Below are positions 17,275 through 26,626 of a stretch of 64,000 bases of DNA, in pieces. Source of the stretch: Cytophagaceae bacterium (GTDB lineage Bacteria > Bacteroidota > Bacteroidia > Cytophagales > Cytophagaceae); assembly GCA_021151805.1 (NCBI GenBank), contig JAGKWN010000005.1, positions 1 through 64,000 of the forward strand, written 5' to 3'. A program made the position numbers and the translations under genes. Below the pieces are notes generated by a model. The model ran no database searches and was not told the DNA's origin. It saw only the letters and a program-made list of their open reading frames with translations. How positions within the stretch are numbered: position 1 is the first letter of the stretch; every line of letters starts with the position of its first letter.

Positions 17275-17607
17275 ACGCCAGATACCGCATACCATAATTA
17301 CTGTATTTTTTATACACACGCGAAACCGACTTCCAGTAATACAGTCTATGTAATTGATCGCTTTGTTTTTATTTCAGAAGCAGAGTTACCTTTGATACCA
17401 TTAATTGTATTTATTTGATATAAATTCTTGGTAGTCTGATAAATGACTGGTTTTTGGGTAAACTACACGAATATTTGAATTTACTTTTCATTTTAAATGA
17501 TAAAATGTACTTTTTTCAAGAATTTAGCCTTAAAACAAAATGATAATTTACATTAACGGGCATAAAATCGTATAATTATGGTGCCTAAAAATTGTGCTTA
17601 AATAAGA
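17275..17607. other. Intergenic leader of the six-gene operon, 333 bp
   Basis: AT-rich, without a convincing reading frame. The promoter of the operon should lie here, but I find no clean TTTG-N19-TAnnTTTG. Nothing else is recognisable. Confidence 0.4.
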
Positions 17608-20600
17608 ATGAAGAAATTTTTAAAGAAATATTTAAATAAGCTTCTGGATATAGAACCGGGTGAATTAAAACCTGTGCTTTTACTGTTGTTCTTTTCATTC
17701 TTTCTTGGGATTAGTGTCGTAACGTATGACATTGGTTCCAGTACGATGTTCCTGGAAGTGTATGAGCAGAACCGAATCTCTGAAGCATTCTTTGTTTCAG
17801 GTTTATTGGGTGTTATTTCTACTTTGATCTTCGCATATTTTCAAAAGCGTATTCCCTTTTCAATCTTAGCGCGTATTACGTTACTGCTTGTATTGGTAAC
17901 GGTTGTTGTATTCAGTTACCTGCTCCAGACCTTTCCGGAAGTACACAAGCTACGTTATCTGGTATTCGCAAGCTTAGGAAGTATCAATGCGTTGACACTA
18001 CTTTGTTTTTACGGTATTATTGGTCGTTCTTTCAACCTGCGGAATGAAAAACGATTGACTGGTACCGTTGATCAGGGCCAGATGTTTGCAACGGTAATCG
18101 CCTTCTTCGTTGTATTCCTTATCCCGTCTGATGTACCCGTTGTGGACTACTTCTACTTCAGCGTAGGAGCCATGCTGGTATCTTTTGTGTTGTATCAGAT
18201 CTTTATTCAGCAGCATCCAAACGAAAAACTTATAACCATCAATAAAAAAGAAGAACTGGAGGCTTCTCCGGATTTTAAACAGTTGTTCAATAACAAGTAT
18301 ATCCGTTTGCTGGCACAGCTTTCACTGATTTCGGTGATTATCCTGCAGTTCATGGAATTCTCCTTTTTCTCTGCAGGTCTGGAAGCATATAAAGAAGTAT
18401 CGGCAGATGGCCGCGTTTACATCAATGATATTGACCTGGCAAACTTCCTTGCGGGATATGGTACCGTGTTAACGCTGTTCAATATGATTTTCCAGCTGGT
18501 AGGGGCAGATCGTATCATCAATACCGTAGGGGTGAAACTTTCTTTATTCATTCTACCGGTGCTGCTTGGAGTCTTCTCTATTCTTACGGCTCTGGTCGGC
18601 GGTTTCTTTGGAGATACCAAGTATGATGCATTTCTGGGAATCAACGAAACATTTATCCTCTTCTTTATCTTCGTTTGTCTGAGTAAGATTTTTTTACAGA
18701 CCTGTATCGAATCGTTTGAAGAACCCATTTATAAAAACTTTTTCCTTCCGATCAATGCAAAGATCCGCCACGATGTACAGACAAAAGTGGAAGGCGTGTT
18801 CCGTCAGTTTGCGGTGGTTGTAGCTGCGGGTTTCCTGATTCTGTTTGGTATACTTTCATTCAAACTGATCTATTTCAGTGTGGCACTTATCCTGGCTGTG
18901 TGTCTGTATGCATACGTGATCGTGAAACTGTATACGGAATACCGTTCAACCTTGCAGGATACATTGACTACCCAACGCGGTAATCTGGATGTTCTGGACG
19001 ATAGCAATGATAAATCGGTGCAGGCAATTCTGTTGCAGGAAATGAAAACGGAGAATGCAACACGCATCATCAATACGCTTAAGATGACGGAACGGCTGGA
19101 TCCGGCGCTGCTGGAGAAAACAATATATTCATATATCAATCATCCGTCGGCACGGGTGCGCAATTATGTATTCAGAAAGATTGAAGATATTAAACTGCTT
19201 TCTGCTACGGATAATTTAAAAGGAATCATACACCGCACCGATACATCTGTTGAAACAAAAGCATTGGCAGAACATGCGCTTGCAAATTTCAATGAAGTAG
19301 AAAAGATGATTTCTTCTTCGGATCAGATTGTGAAACTATCACGCTCTAAAAATCCGGTGGATAAAGAACTGGCCGTAAAACTTATCCGAAATAATTTTAA
19401 CGATGAAATGGCACGCCAGCTATTCGACCTGCTGCGCGAATCGAATCCACGTGTGCGTAAGTCGGCCTTGCTGACCGCAGGTACGATCAAACTTACTCAA
19501 TACTGGATGTTGCTGATCGAGAACCTGTCGCTGCCGAGCTTTGCCAATGTAGCTTCGTCGGGTTTGCAGTATATCGGTGAAAAAGTTATTCCGACACTCG
19601 ATCTGGCTTTCTATAAAACCGGACAGAACCTGCAGACCAAGATCCGTATCATTCAGGTATATTCTAAAATCGGCGGTGATAAAGCGATTGAAGCTTTGTG
19701 GAGCAAGATCAATTATCCGGACCGCAAAGTTGTATCAGAAGCATTGCTTGCTTTGCGTAACCTGGCATACATCGCAAAAGGCGAGCGTGCCAGTAAGATC
19801 AAACAATTGCTGATGCAGGAGATAGGCTTATGCGCCTGGAAGATTGCTGCGTTGGATGAGATCAATGAACAGACTGCACCAACGCCTTTGTACCAGGCAT
19901 TGATCGAAGAGATCGAAGAGAACGACGAAAACATTTTCATGCTGCTCTCACTGATCTATCACCAGGCTTCTGTAAAGCTGGTGGAAGAGAACATTAAAAG
20001 CCGTACCGTTGAAGGTGTTCTGTATGCGATTGAATTGCTGGATGTATTTGTAGATGACGAGTTGAAGCCGATGCTGGTTCCATTGCTGGATCAGATTTCT
20101 ATTACAGAGAAAATTGAAAAACTGCAAGCTTACTTCCCGCGGGAATCTTACGATGAAATAACAATTCTGTTTCATCTGATCAATAAAGATTACAATGAGA
20201 TCAACCGCTGGACAAAAGCATGTGCTATCAATAAATTACTGACACTGAAAAATGTGAAAGTAAACGATACCATGATTGCGAATCTCTTTAATCCGGATCG
20301 CCTGATCCGCGAGATTACCGCACAGGTGATCAATACTGTTTCACCAAAAAGCTACCAGACTCTTTGCGATCGTATTTCTGAAAGACATAGAAAAGAACTG
20401 GATGCATTAATCTTTTCAACCAAGGCTACCAAGTGGAAAACATTGATGTTCTCTAAAATTACCTTTCTGAAATCCATACCAGTGTTCTCTCATATTTCAG
20501 GAGCCTTGCTTGCTGTAATGGCGGATTATATCGAAGAAGTATATGTGAAAGCAGGAGAGGTAATTCACCAGGGCAGCGTAAACGGTACACATCCCGTGTC

Positions 20601-20880
20601 GATTGTTTATTCAGGTATGATCGCCTTATCAAGAGCCGATGGTTCTGTTGAAGGTGAATACGGATCGAAGTATTTATTGGGCGATGAGTTGATCCTGGAT
20701 ACGGATGTGATGAATTATACAGTGACCGCATCAGAAGACACCATCTTATTTAAAATTGATAAAGACCGCTTCTTTGATATTGTTTCCAGTTACTATGTAT
20801 TGTCCCGCGCAGTAATTCCTGCATTGAACAATGAACTGGAAGAAGCATATAATAAAAACGAATTAGTAGCTACTAAATAA
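17608..20880 (+). CDS. Membrane transporter (NTT/MFS-like) fused to HEAT repeats and a cyclic-nucleotide-binding domain
   Basis: 1090 residues in three blocks. About 20-440 holds some 10-12 transmembrane helices in the style of ATP/ADP carrier (NTT) or MFS permeases. About 470-900 is helical repeat sequence (HPSARVRNYVFRKIED, ESNPRVRKSALLTAG, YPDRKVVSEALLALRNLAY) typical of HEAT/armadillo scaffolds. About 950-1085 is a Crp-like cyclic-nucleotide-binding fold (IPVFSHISGALLAVMADYIEE, VKAGEVIHQGSVNGTHPVSIVYSGMI in short pieces, YLLGDELIL). The usual phosphate-cassette Arg is not obvious, so ligand binding is uncertain. It heads an operon with a TIR protein 14 nt downstream. I infer an inner-membrane sensor or scaffold; transport activity is unproven. 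Confidence 0.85.
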   Translation: MKKFLKKYLNKLLDIEPGELKPVLLLLFFSFFLGISVVTYDIGSSTMFLEVYEQNRISEAFFVSGLLGVISTLIFAYFQKRIPFSILARITLLLVLVTVVVFSYLLQTFPEVHKLRYLVFASLGSINALTLLCFYGIIGRSFNLRNEKRLTGTVDQGQMFATVIAFFVVFLIPSDVPVVDYFYFSVGAMLVSFVLYQIFIQQHPNEKLITINKKEELEASPDFKQLFNNKYIRLLAQLSLISVIILQFMEFSFFSAGLEAYKEVSADGRVYINDIDLANFLAGYGTVLTLFNMIFQLVGADRIINTVGVKLSLFILPVLLGVFSILTALVGGFFGDTKYDAFLGINETFILFFIFVCLSKIFLQTCIESFEEPIYKNFFLPINAKIRHDVQTKVEGVFRQFAVVVAAGFLILFGILSFKLIYFSVALILAVCLYAYVIVKLYTEYRSTLQDTLTTQRGNLDVLDDSNDKSVQAILLQEMKTENATRIINTLKMTERLDPALLEKTIYSYINHPSARVRNYVFRKIEDIKLLSATDNLKGIIHRTDTSVETKALAEHALANFNEVEKMISSSDQIVKLSRSKNPVDKELAVKLIRNNFNDEMARQLFDLLRESNPRVRKSALLTAGTIKLTQYWMLLIENLSLPSFANVASSGLQYIGEKVIPTLDLAFYKTGQNLQTKIRIIQVYSKIGGDKAIEALWSKINYPDRKVVSEALLALRNLAYIAKGERASKIKQLLMQEIGLCAWKIAALDEINEQTAPTPLYQALIEEIEENDENIFMLLSLIYHQASVKLVEENIKSRTVEGVLYAIELLDVFVDDELKPMLVPLLDQISITEKIEKLQAYFPRESYDEITILFHLINKDYNEINRWTKACAINKLLTLKNVKVNDTMIANLFNPDRLIREITAQVINTVSPKSYQTLCDRISERHRKELDALIFSTKATKWKTLMFSKITFLKSIPVFSHISGALLAVMADYIEEVYVKAGEVIHQGSVNGTHPVSIVYSGMIALSRADGSVEGEYGSKYLLGDELILDTDVMNYTVTASEDTILFKIDKDRFFDIVSSYYVLSRAVIPALNNELEEAYNKNELVATK

Positions 20881-20894
20881 AAAGCAAGAACGAA

Positions 20895-22394
20895 ATGGCT
20901 TTTGAATACGACATATTTTTGAGTTATACGGAAAAGGATAATGAAAAGCTCCCCGGGCATGATACTGGCTGGGTGGATAATTTCAAGAAGTTCCTGGACA
21001 CGCTGATCTCACAATTACTGCAACATCATCCAAAGATCATTACCAGCCAGGATGCGGCGGCGCAGGGAGTCAATCCTTACGAGAAGGCATGTGTAGTGAT
21101 CTACCTGGTTTCTCCGGAGTATATTGTTTCCGGTGAATTCATCAAGGAAGCAGAATACTTACGTTTGCTGATGAACAGTCCGATGCAGATGCGCATTGAC
21201 GGCAAGCTTAGAATGTTCAAGGCTTCCAAATCTTTCGTGGAGCCAGAGAAATATCATCCGCTGCTGCGTGAAATGGTGAGTTATGATTTGTTCATGTATG
21301 ATCCGTTCACCGGATTGATGAAGGAATTCAACGCCTTCTTCGGACAGGATGCAGAGAAAACTTACTGGATGCGGTTGGTAGATCTTGCTTACGATATTTA
21401 TAAAGTCATTTATTACAACCAGCCGCAAACAACCGGCAGCGAAAATAAAAAGGCCGATACTATGCCGGATGAATGCGTGTATCTTGCTGAAACCGGAAAT
21501 GAGCTGCTGATCCAGAAAAATATTATCCGTCGTGAGCTGGAAAGACACGGGTACCATGTGTTGCCGGATAAAATGCTTTCCCTGGATGCACCCGATACGA
21601 TTGAACGCATCAAAGCAGATCTTGATAAATGCAAACTTTCCATTCACCTGATGGGCGAATCATTTATAGATGAAGACTATGATCAGCGTGAAGAAGTGCG
21701 GTTAATGAAGCTGCAGAACCATATTGCTGTTGAATACAGCAACAGTAAAAAGAATACAACACCATTCAGACGTCTGATCTGGATTCCGCAGGATATGAAT
21801 TTTGTGGATGACAAACAGCAGTTATTAATGGAGGCTTTTGTGAGCAGCACAGAATCCATGAATGGCGCGGAAGTATTGAAAATTCCGATTGAGGAATTTA
21901 AGTCGTTGATCAAGCGCGAACTTGCAAGCATCAAAGATGAAAAGGGGCACAGCTACATCATTCCGGAAGCTTCGTTGTCTTCTGATACCGGAAAGAATAT
22001 TTATGTGATCGTTGATGCAATCGATTTGAGTAAATGTCAACCGGTAGTAAATCATTTAAAACAAAATGGTTTCGATGTGTTGTTGCCGATGTTTGAAGGC
22101 GATATCATGGAGATCCGTTCACGCCACCGCAATAATCTGAATGCCTGCGACTCCTGTCTGATCTTCAGTGATCAGGTTTCTGAGCAATGGCTGAAAAGTA
22201 AAGTGCTGGACATCCTGAAAGCTCCGGGCTTCGGCAGAAAGAAAAACATGATCGGTAAAGCGATTTATCTGACAACAGATAAACCGATCGATACAGAATA
22301 TTACAAAAAATATAATTTCTCTATCATCCGCGCAAATGCCGGAAACTTTGAGAAAGATATTATTCACCCATTTCTGAAACAAATAACGGTATAA
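20895..22394 (+). CDS. Multi-TIR-domain protein
   Basis: 499 residues with no signal peptide. Residues 1-155 are a TIR-like fold: YDIFLSYTEKD (strand A and box 1), ACVVIYLVSPEYI (strand D) and a helix with EFIKEAEYLRLL that could hold the NADase glutamate. Residues about 190-360 form a second unit (ECVYLAETGNELLIQKNIIRRELERHGY, broken here by a turn; LSIHLMGESFIDED; QREEVRLM; RLIWIPQDMNF). Residues 366-499 form a third (IYVIVDAIDLSKCQPVVNHL, GFDVLLPMFEG, SCLIFSDQVSEQWLKSK). The second and third are diverged and may be pseudo-TIR or DUF4062-like. The nSTAND gene starts 4 nt later, so the two proteins probably act together. Enzymatic NAD cleavage is inference. Confidence 0.8.
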   Translation: MAFEYDIFLSYTEKDNEKLPGHDTGWVDNFKKFLDTLISQLLQHHPKIITSQDAAAQGVNPYEKACVVIYLVSPEYIVSGEFIKEAEYLRLLMNSPMQMRIDGKLRMFKASKSFVEPEKYHPLLREMVSYDLFMYDPFTGLMKEFNAFFGQDAEKTYWMRLVDLAYDIYKVIYYNQPQTTGSENKKADTMPDECVYLAETGNELLIQKNIIRRELERHGYHVLPDKMLSLDAPDTIERIKADLDKCKLSIHLMGESFIDEDYDQREEVRLMKLQNHIAVEYSNSKKNTTPFRRLIWIPQDMNFVDDKQQLLMEAFVSSTESMNGAEVLKIPIEEFKSLIKRELASIKDEKGHSYIIPEASLSSDTGKNIYVIVDAIDLSKCQPVVNHLKQNGFDVLLPMFEGDIMEIRSRHRNNLNACDSCLIFSDQVSEQWLKSKVLDILKAPGFGRKKNMIGKAIYLTTDKPIDTEYYKKYNFSIIRANAGNFEKDIIHPFLKQITV

Positions 22395-22398
22395 GAGT

Positions 22399-25300
22399 AT
22401 GAGCGATTATCTACATCTTATCGATCAGGAACACATTGGACTTACGCGTGCCAAGCAGAATCCATTTCCGGGATTACGGGCTTTCCACGTAGACGAAAGC
22501 CATTTATTCTTCGGTAGAGAAGGACAGAGCGATGAAGTTCTGGACAAGCTTTCAAAAAATAAATTTGTAGGGATTATCGGTGCTTCCGGCAGCGGTAAGT
22601 CCTCGTTTATGTTCTGCGGTGTTATCCCGATTTTATATGGAGGTTTCCTTTCGCACATCGGTCCGAACTGGCATGTAATTACAACACGTCCGGGCGGCAG
22701 TCCGATTGACAATCTTTCGGAAGCTTTGCTGCAGAAAGACGCGACGTATCTGGTTGCAGACAATGATGACAAGCAGCTGAAGAAAACCATTACTTCGACC
22801 TTACTGAAGAGTTCTTCCCTGGGTTTGATCGAAGCGGTGAAACAACTGCATCTGGATAACGGACACAACGTGCTGATCGTAGCCGATCAGTTCGAAGAAT
22901 TGTTCCGCTTCAAAAGAAGCGAAGATACCAGTTCTACCAACGAATCGCTGGCCTACATCAACTTATTGATGGAAGCCGTGAAAGACCTTAAGTCGAATAT
23001 TTACGTGGTGATTACCATGCGTTCAGACTTTATCGGAGATTGCGCGCAGTTCCCGGAGCTGACAAAATACATCAACGAGAGTCACTATTTGATTCCGCAG
23101 ATGGTGCGTGAGCAGAAACGTCTGGCGATCGAAGGACCGGTTGCTGTTGGCGGTGCGGAAATTTCTTCCCGCCTGGTGCAACAGTTATTGAATGACCTGG
23201 GTGATAATCCCGATCAGCTGCCGATTATCCAGCACGCGCTGATGCGTACCTGGACCTTCTGGGCAGAGAATCATGAGCCGGAGGAGATCCTCGACCTGAG
23301 ACATTACGAAGCCATAGGCTCCATGTCGGGCGCCTTGTCGCAGCACGCCGATGAAGCATACGATGAACTGACCGAACAGCAGAAATTCTACTGCGAGATT
23401 TTATTTAAAACATTAACCGAGAAAGGTTCTGATTCTGCCGGGATCCGCAGACCAACGAAGCTGTCAACGATTGCAAAAGTTGCAGGCTGCAGTGAAGATG
23501 ACATGGCGCATATCGTGGATCACTTCCGCGTGGAAGGTCGATCCTTGTTGATGCCGCCGGCACACATCAACCTGGATTCAGACAGCATAATTGATATTTC
23601 ACATGAAAGTCTGATGCGGATCTGGACCCGTTTGAAAAAATGGGTGGAAGAAGAAGGCGAGTCTGCACAGATGTACATCCGCCTGTCGGATGCCGCTGCC
23701 AGTTACCAGATCGGAAAAGCCGGTTTATGGAGACCACCCGATCTGCAATTAGCCTTAAACTGGAAACAGAAAAATCAACCAACCTTAGTTTGGGCACAGC
23801 GTTATGACTCTGCCTTTGAGCGTGCCATGGTGTTCCTGGATACCAGTAACGCCGCGCACGAAGAAGAACAGCGACTGAAAGAACTTGCGCAGAAGCAGGC
23901 CTTGAAGCGTGCACGTACCGTAGCATTGGTGCTTGGTATCTTTACAATCATGGCCCTTGGTTCACTGGTGTTCTCGATCCTGAAAATGGTTGAAGCCGAT
24001 CAGCAGCGTGCTGCTGCGGATGAACAAAGAAAGAAAGCGGAAACCAACGAAAAGATTGCAATTGCTCAAACTGCAGAAGCGGAAAAACAAAAAATAGAAG
24101 CTCAACGGCAGAAAGAACTGGCCGATATGGCTGCTGTTGAAGCAAAGCATCAACAGGAGGTTGCAGAGAAGAACGCGAAGGAAGCACAATTGCAACGAAA
24201 CAAAGCGATACAATTTGCTGCCGAAGCAACCAAGCAGCAGAAGATTGCGGAGATGCAGAGCGAGCTGGCTATCTTTAACGAACGTGCAGCTACGGCACAG
24301 AAAGACCGTGCGGATAAACTACGTTTGTTATCCATCGCGCAATCGATGGCCGTACGTTCCGTACAGATCGAAGACGACTCCATGCGTAAAGGCTTGCTTG
24401 CTTTCCAGGCATATGAGTTCTACGATAAGAATGGCGGTAACGTAAACCAGCATGAGATTTACGATGGTTTGTATTATGCGTTAAAAGATCTGAAGAAATC
24501 GGAATACAATGCGCTGCATGGCCATAAAGATGCGGTGAAGTCTGTGGTGTACGGTCATGATGGAAAGGTATTGTATACCGCAGGTTCAGACGGTAAGATC
24601 CTGAAGTGGGACCTTGCAACGATGAATCCGAAACCGACCGTTGTATATGCAAACAATTATGCCTTCGGTGGTTTGTCGATCAGTCCGAGCAGCCAGTACC
24701 TGGCCTTTGGTGGATCTACTTCAAATGTCCGCATTGTGAATACCGCGAAACCGGAAGCAGAACCGGTTGTATTGAGTGGTCACCATAAAAATGTATTCTT
24801 CACACAGTTTACATCCGATGGCACGTCACTGATCACCGCGAGTCTTGACAGTACCGTAGTAGTATGGGATCTGGCAACCGGTAAATCTTCATCGGTTTAT
24901 AGAGACAAAGGCATCATCAAAGCTGTTTCAGTAAATCCGCAGGGGAAAACCATTGCCGTGTCTAACGATGACGGTGAAACAACCATCGTTTCGTTGAACA
25001 ATGCATTTACACCGTTTGTCATTGATCGGAACAATAACCCTATCAGTAGTCTGGTGTATAGCCATGGCGGCGAGTTCCTGGCGATCGGTAACAGCCTTGG
25101 CCTGGTTCGTATCATGGATGTGGAAGGCAAGCGTCTGGTAGTAGCGCTGCCGGGACATAAGGCCCGCGTCAATGAAATGCAGTTCAGCAAAGATGATTCG
25201 AAGCTGGCCTCTGCCAGCTTTGACGGAACCATCCGTGTATGGGATCTTTCGGAACTGAGCGAACAGCCACTGGTCTTAAAGGATCACAGTAACTGGGTAT

Positions 25301-25533
25301 GGTCAATGACCTTCAGTCCGGAAGGCGATAAGCTGATCGCCGGCTGCGGAGATAACCTGATCCGTGTATGGCCGACGAGCAGCAAGATCATGGCGGACCA
25401 GATGTGCGGACTGTTGAAACGCAACATGACCGGTGCTGAGTGGAAACGCTACGTAGCGAAAGAAGGTGTTCCGTATGAACGTACATGTCCGGAATTGCCA
25501 AGCCAGGAAGAAAATATGGATAAAATATATTAA
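22399..25533 (+). CDS. nSTAND NTPase with transmembrane helix, coiled coil and WD40 propeller
   Basis: 1044 residues. The novel-STAND entry motif NPFPGLRAFHVDESHLFFGR precedes Walker A GASGSGKSS (61-69); Walker B is LIVADQFEELF (about 155-165), and a helical/winged region follows to about 500. A single transmembrane helix lies near 504-527 (VALVLGIFTIMALGSLVFSI), followed by a long Ala/Glu/Gln/Lys coiled coil (about 530-650) and seven or so WD40 blades (705-990; GHKDAVKS, GSDGKILKWDL, ASLDSTVVVWDL, ASFDGTIRVWDL). STAND proteins oligomerise on ligand binding and activate an effector; here the TIR protein one gene upstream is the obvious candidate. The propeller would lie across the inner membrane from the NTPase, facing the periplasm. 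Confidence 0.9.
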   Translation: MSDYLHLIDQEHIGLTRAKQNPFPGLRAFHVDESHLFFGREGQSDEVLDKLSKNKFVGIIGASGSGKSSFMFCGVIPILYGGFLSHIGPNWHVITTRPGGSPIDNLSEALLQKDATYLVADNDDKQLKKTITSTLLKSSSLGLIEAVKQLHLDNGHNVLIVADQFEELFRFKRSEDTSSTNESLAYINLLMEAVKDLKSNIYVVITMRSDFIGDCAQFPELTKYINESHYLIPQMVREQKRLAIEGPVAVGGAEISSRLVQQLLNDLGDNPDQLPIIQHALMRTWTFWAENHEPEEILDLRHYEAIGSMSGALSQHADEAYDELTEQQKFYCEILFKTLTEKGSDSAGIRRPTKLSTIAKVAGCSEDDMAHIVDHFRVEGRSLLMPPAHINLDSDSIIDISHESLMRIWTRLKKWVEEEGESAQMYIRLSDAAASYQIGKAGLWRPPDLQLALNWKQKNQPTLVWAQRYDSAFERAMVFLDTSNAAHEEEQRLKELAQKQALKRARTVALVLGIFTIMALGSLVFSILKMVEADQQRAAADEQRKKAETNEKIAIAQTAEAEKQKIEAQRQKELADMAAVEAKHQQEVAEKNAKEAQLQRNKAIQFAAEATKQQKIAEMQSELAIFNERAATAQKDRADKLRLLSIAQSMAVRSVQIEDDSMRKGLLAFQAYEFYDKNGGNVNQHEIYDGLYYALKDLKKSEYNALHGHKDAVKSVVYGHDGKVLYTAGSDGKILKWDLATMNPKPTVVYANNYAFGGLSISPSSQYLAFGGSTSNVRIVNTAKPEAEPVVLSGHHKNVFFTQFTSDGTSLITASLDSTVVVWDLATGKSSSVYRDKGIIKAVSVNPQGKTIAVSNDDGETTIVSLNNAFTPFVIDRNNNPISSLVYSHGGEFLAIGNSLGLVRIMDVEGKRLVVALPGHKARVNEMQFSKDDSKLASASFDGTIRVWDLSELSEQPLVLKDHSNWVWSMTFSPEGDKLIAGCGDNLIRVWPTSSKIMADQMCGLLKRNMTGAEWKRYVAKEGVPYERTCPELPSQEENMDKIY

Positions 25534-25543
25534 GGAGGAAACA

Positions 25544-26626
25544 ATGAAAAAGAGATTCACTCCGCTGAGTACATTTTTATGCGCTGTACTGTGCCTGTTT
25601 GCAGGAACAGTACAGGCGCAGAATAAGAACAAAGATTCGATTATAGAGAACCGCTGCGTGCAGCTGCTGCGCGATGCCGAGAAGACGTACGAAGCCGGTC
25701 GCATCAATGTCATTGAAGACATGCTGTTGCCGTGCATCCAGAGCGATGGGTTTAGCAAGTTTGAAAAACTGCAGGCATACCGCCTGATTATTCTTTCAAA
25801 ACTGTTTGATAACCGCGATGAAGAAGCGAACAAGTATTTCCTGGAGCTGATCAAAACAGACCCGGAATACCAGGTGAACCCGGTAACCGATCCGTCTGAG
25901 TTTATCAACCTCTTTAATTCATACCGCACCAATCCGGTGTATTCGCTGGGTTTTAAAGTAGGAATGAACTCTACCAAACCGAATTCCTTTGTGCCTTACG
26001 GGGTATATAATACCGAAGAGCATACAGGTGATTACAAAGGTTTGCTGAATGTACACTTCGGTTTCAATGCAGATATTTACCTGAATAAAAAATTCACCCT
26101 GGGTGCTGACGCCTTGCTGTCGTTCAAACGCTATCAGTATAAAAATACGCTGATGGATTATTCTGAACTGACCTGGAAAGAAACGCAGCTGTGGCTGGAG
26201 CTACCGGTGGTGCTGAAGTATACGATGGGTAAGCAAAAATTACGCTATTATGTACAGGGCGGTGCTGCTGTATCCATGATCATGAATGCGAAAGCAAATG
26301 TAACGCGTAAGGATATCAATACGCAGTCGAACCAGGCGATCGGTCCGGATATCAATACACGTGACCTGCGCAACATGTTTAACTACTCATTGGTAGCAGG
26401 GGCCGGGCTGCGTTATAAAGCTGGTTACGGTTATATTGTGCTGGATGCAAAATACATGTACGGACTGAACAATATTTCCGACGTGCATGATAAGTACAGC
26501 AACGCCGACCTGGTTTACAAATACGGGTATATCGACAACAACTTTACCCTCAATTCACTGATGTTTTCTGTAGGATACTACAAGTCGTTCTACAAGCCTA
26601 AAAAATTACCTACACATGAAAAATAG
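25544..26626 (+). CDS. Outer-membrane beta-barrel protein with N-terminal helical domain (PorT-like)
   Basis: About 360 residues. The ATG at 25544 follows AAGGAGG closely, and a signal peptide (FLCAVLCLFAGTVQAQ) supports it over the longer open frame from 25466. Residues 25-130 are helical and TPR-like, ending in the TDPEYQVNPVTDPSEFINLF signature seen before such barrels. The rest alternates as an 8-10-strand barrel (SLGFKVGMNSTKPN, LRYYVQGGAAVSMIM, YSLVAGAGLRYKAGYGYIVL). It starts 10 nt after the nSTAND stop and overlaps the next gene by 11 nt. I infer an outer-membrane anchor or sensor for the operon's surface proteins. Confidence 0.82.
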   Translation: MKKRFTPLSTFLCAVLCLFAGTVQAQNKNKDSIIENRCVQLLRDAEKTYEAGRINVIEDMLLPCIQSDGFSKFEKLQAYRLIILSKLFDNRDEEANKYFLELIKTDPEYQVNPVTDPSEFINLFNSYRTNPVYSLGFKVGMNSTKPNSFVPYGVYNTEEHTGDYKGLLNVHFGFNADIYLNKKFTLGADALLSFKRYQYKNTLMDYSELTWKETQLWLELPVVLKYTMGKQKLRYYVQGGAAVSMIMNAKANVTRKDINTQSNQAIGPDINTRDLRNMFNYSLVAGAGLRYKAGYGYIVLDAKYMYGLNNISDVHDKYSNADLVYKYGYIDNNFTLNSLMFSVGYYKSFYKPKKLPTHEK

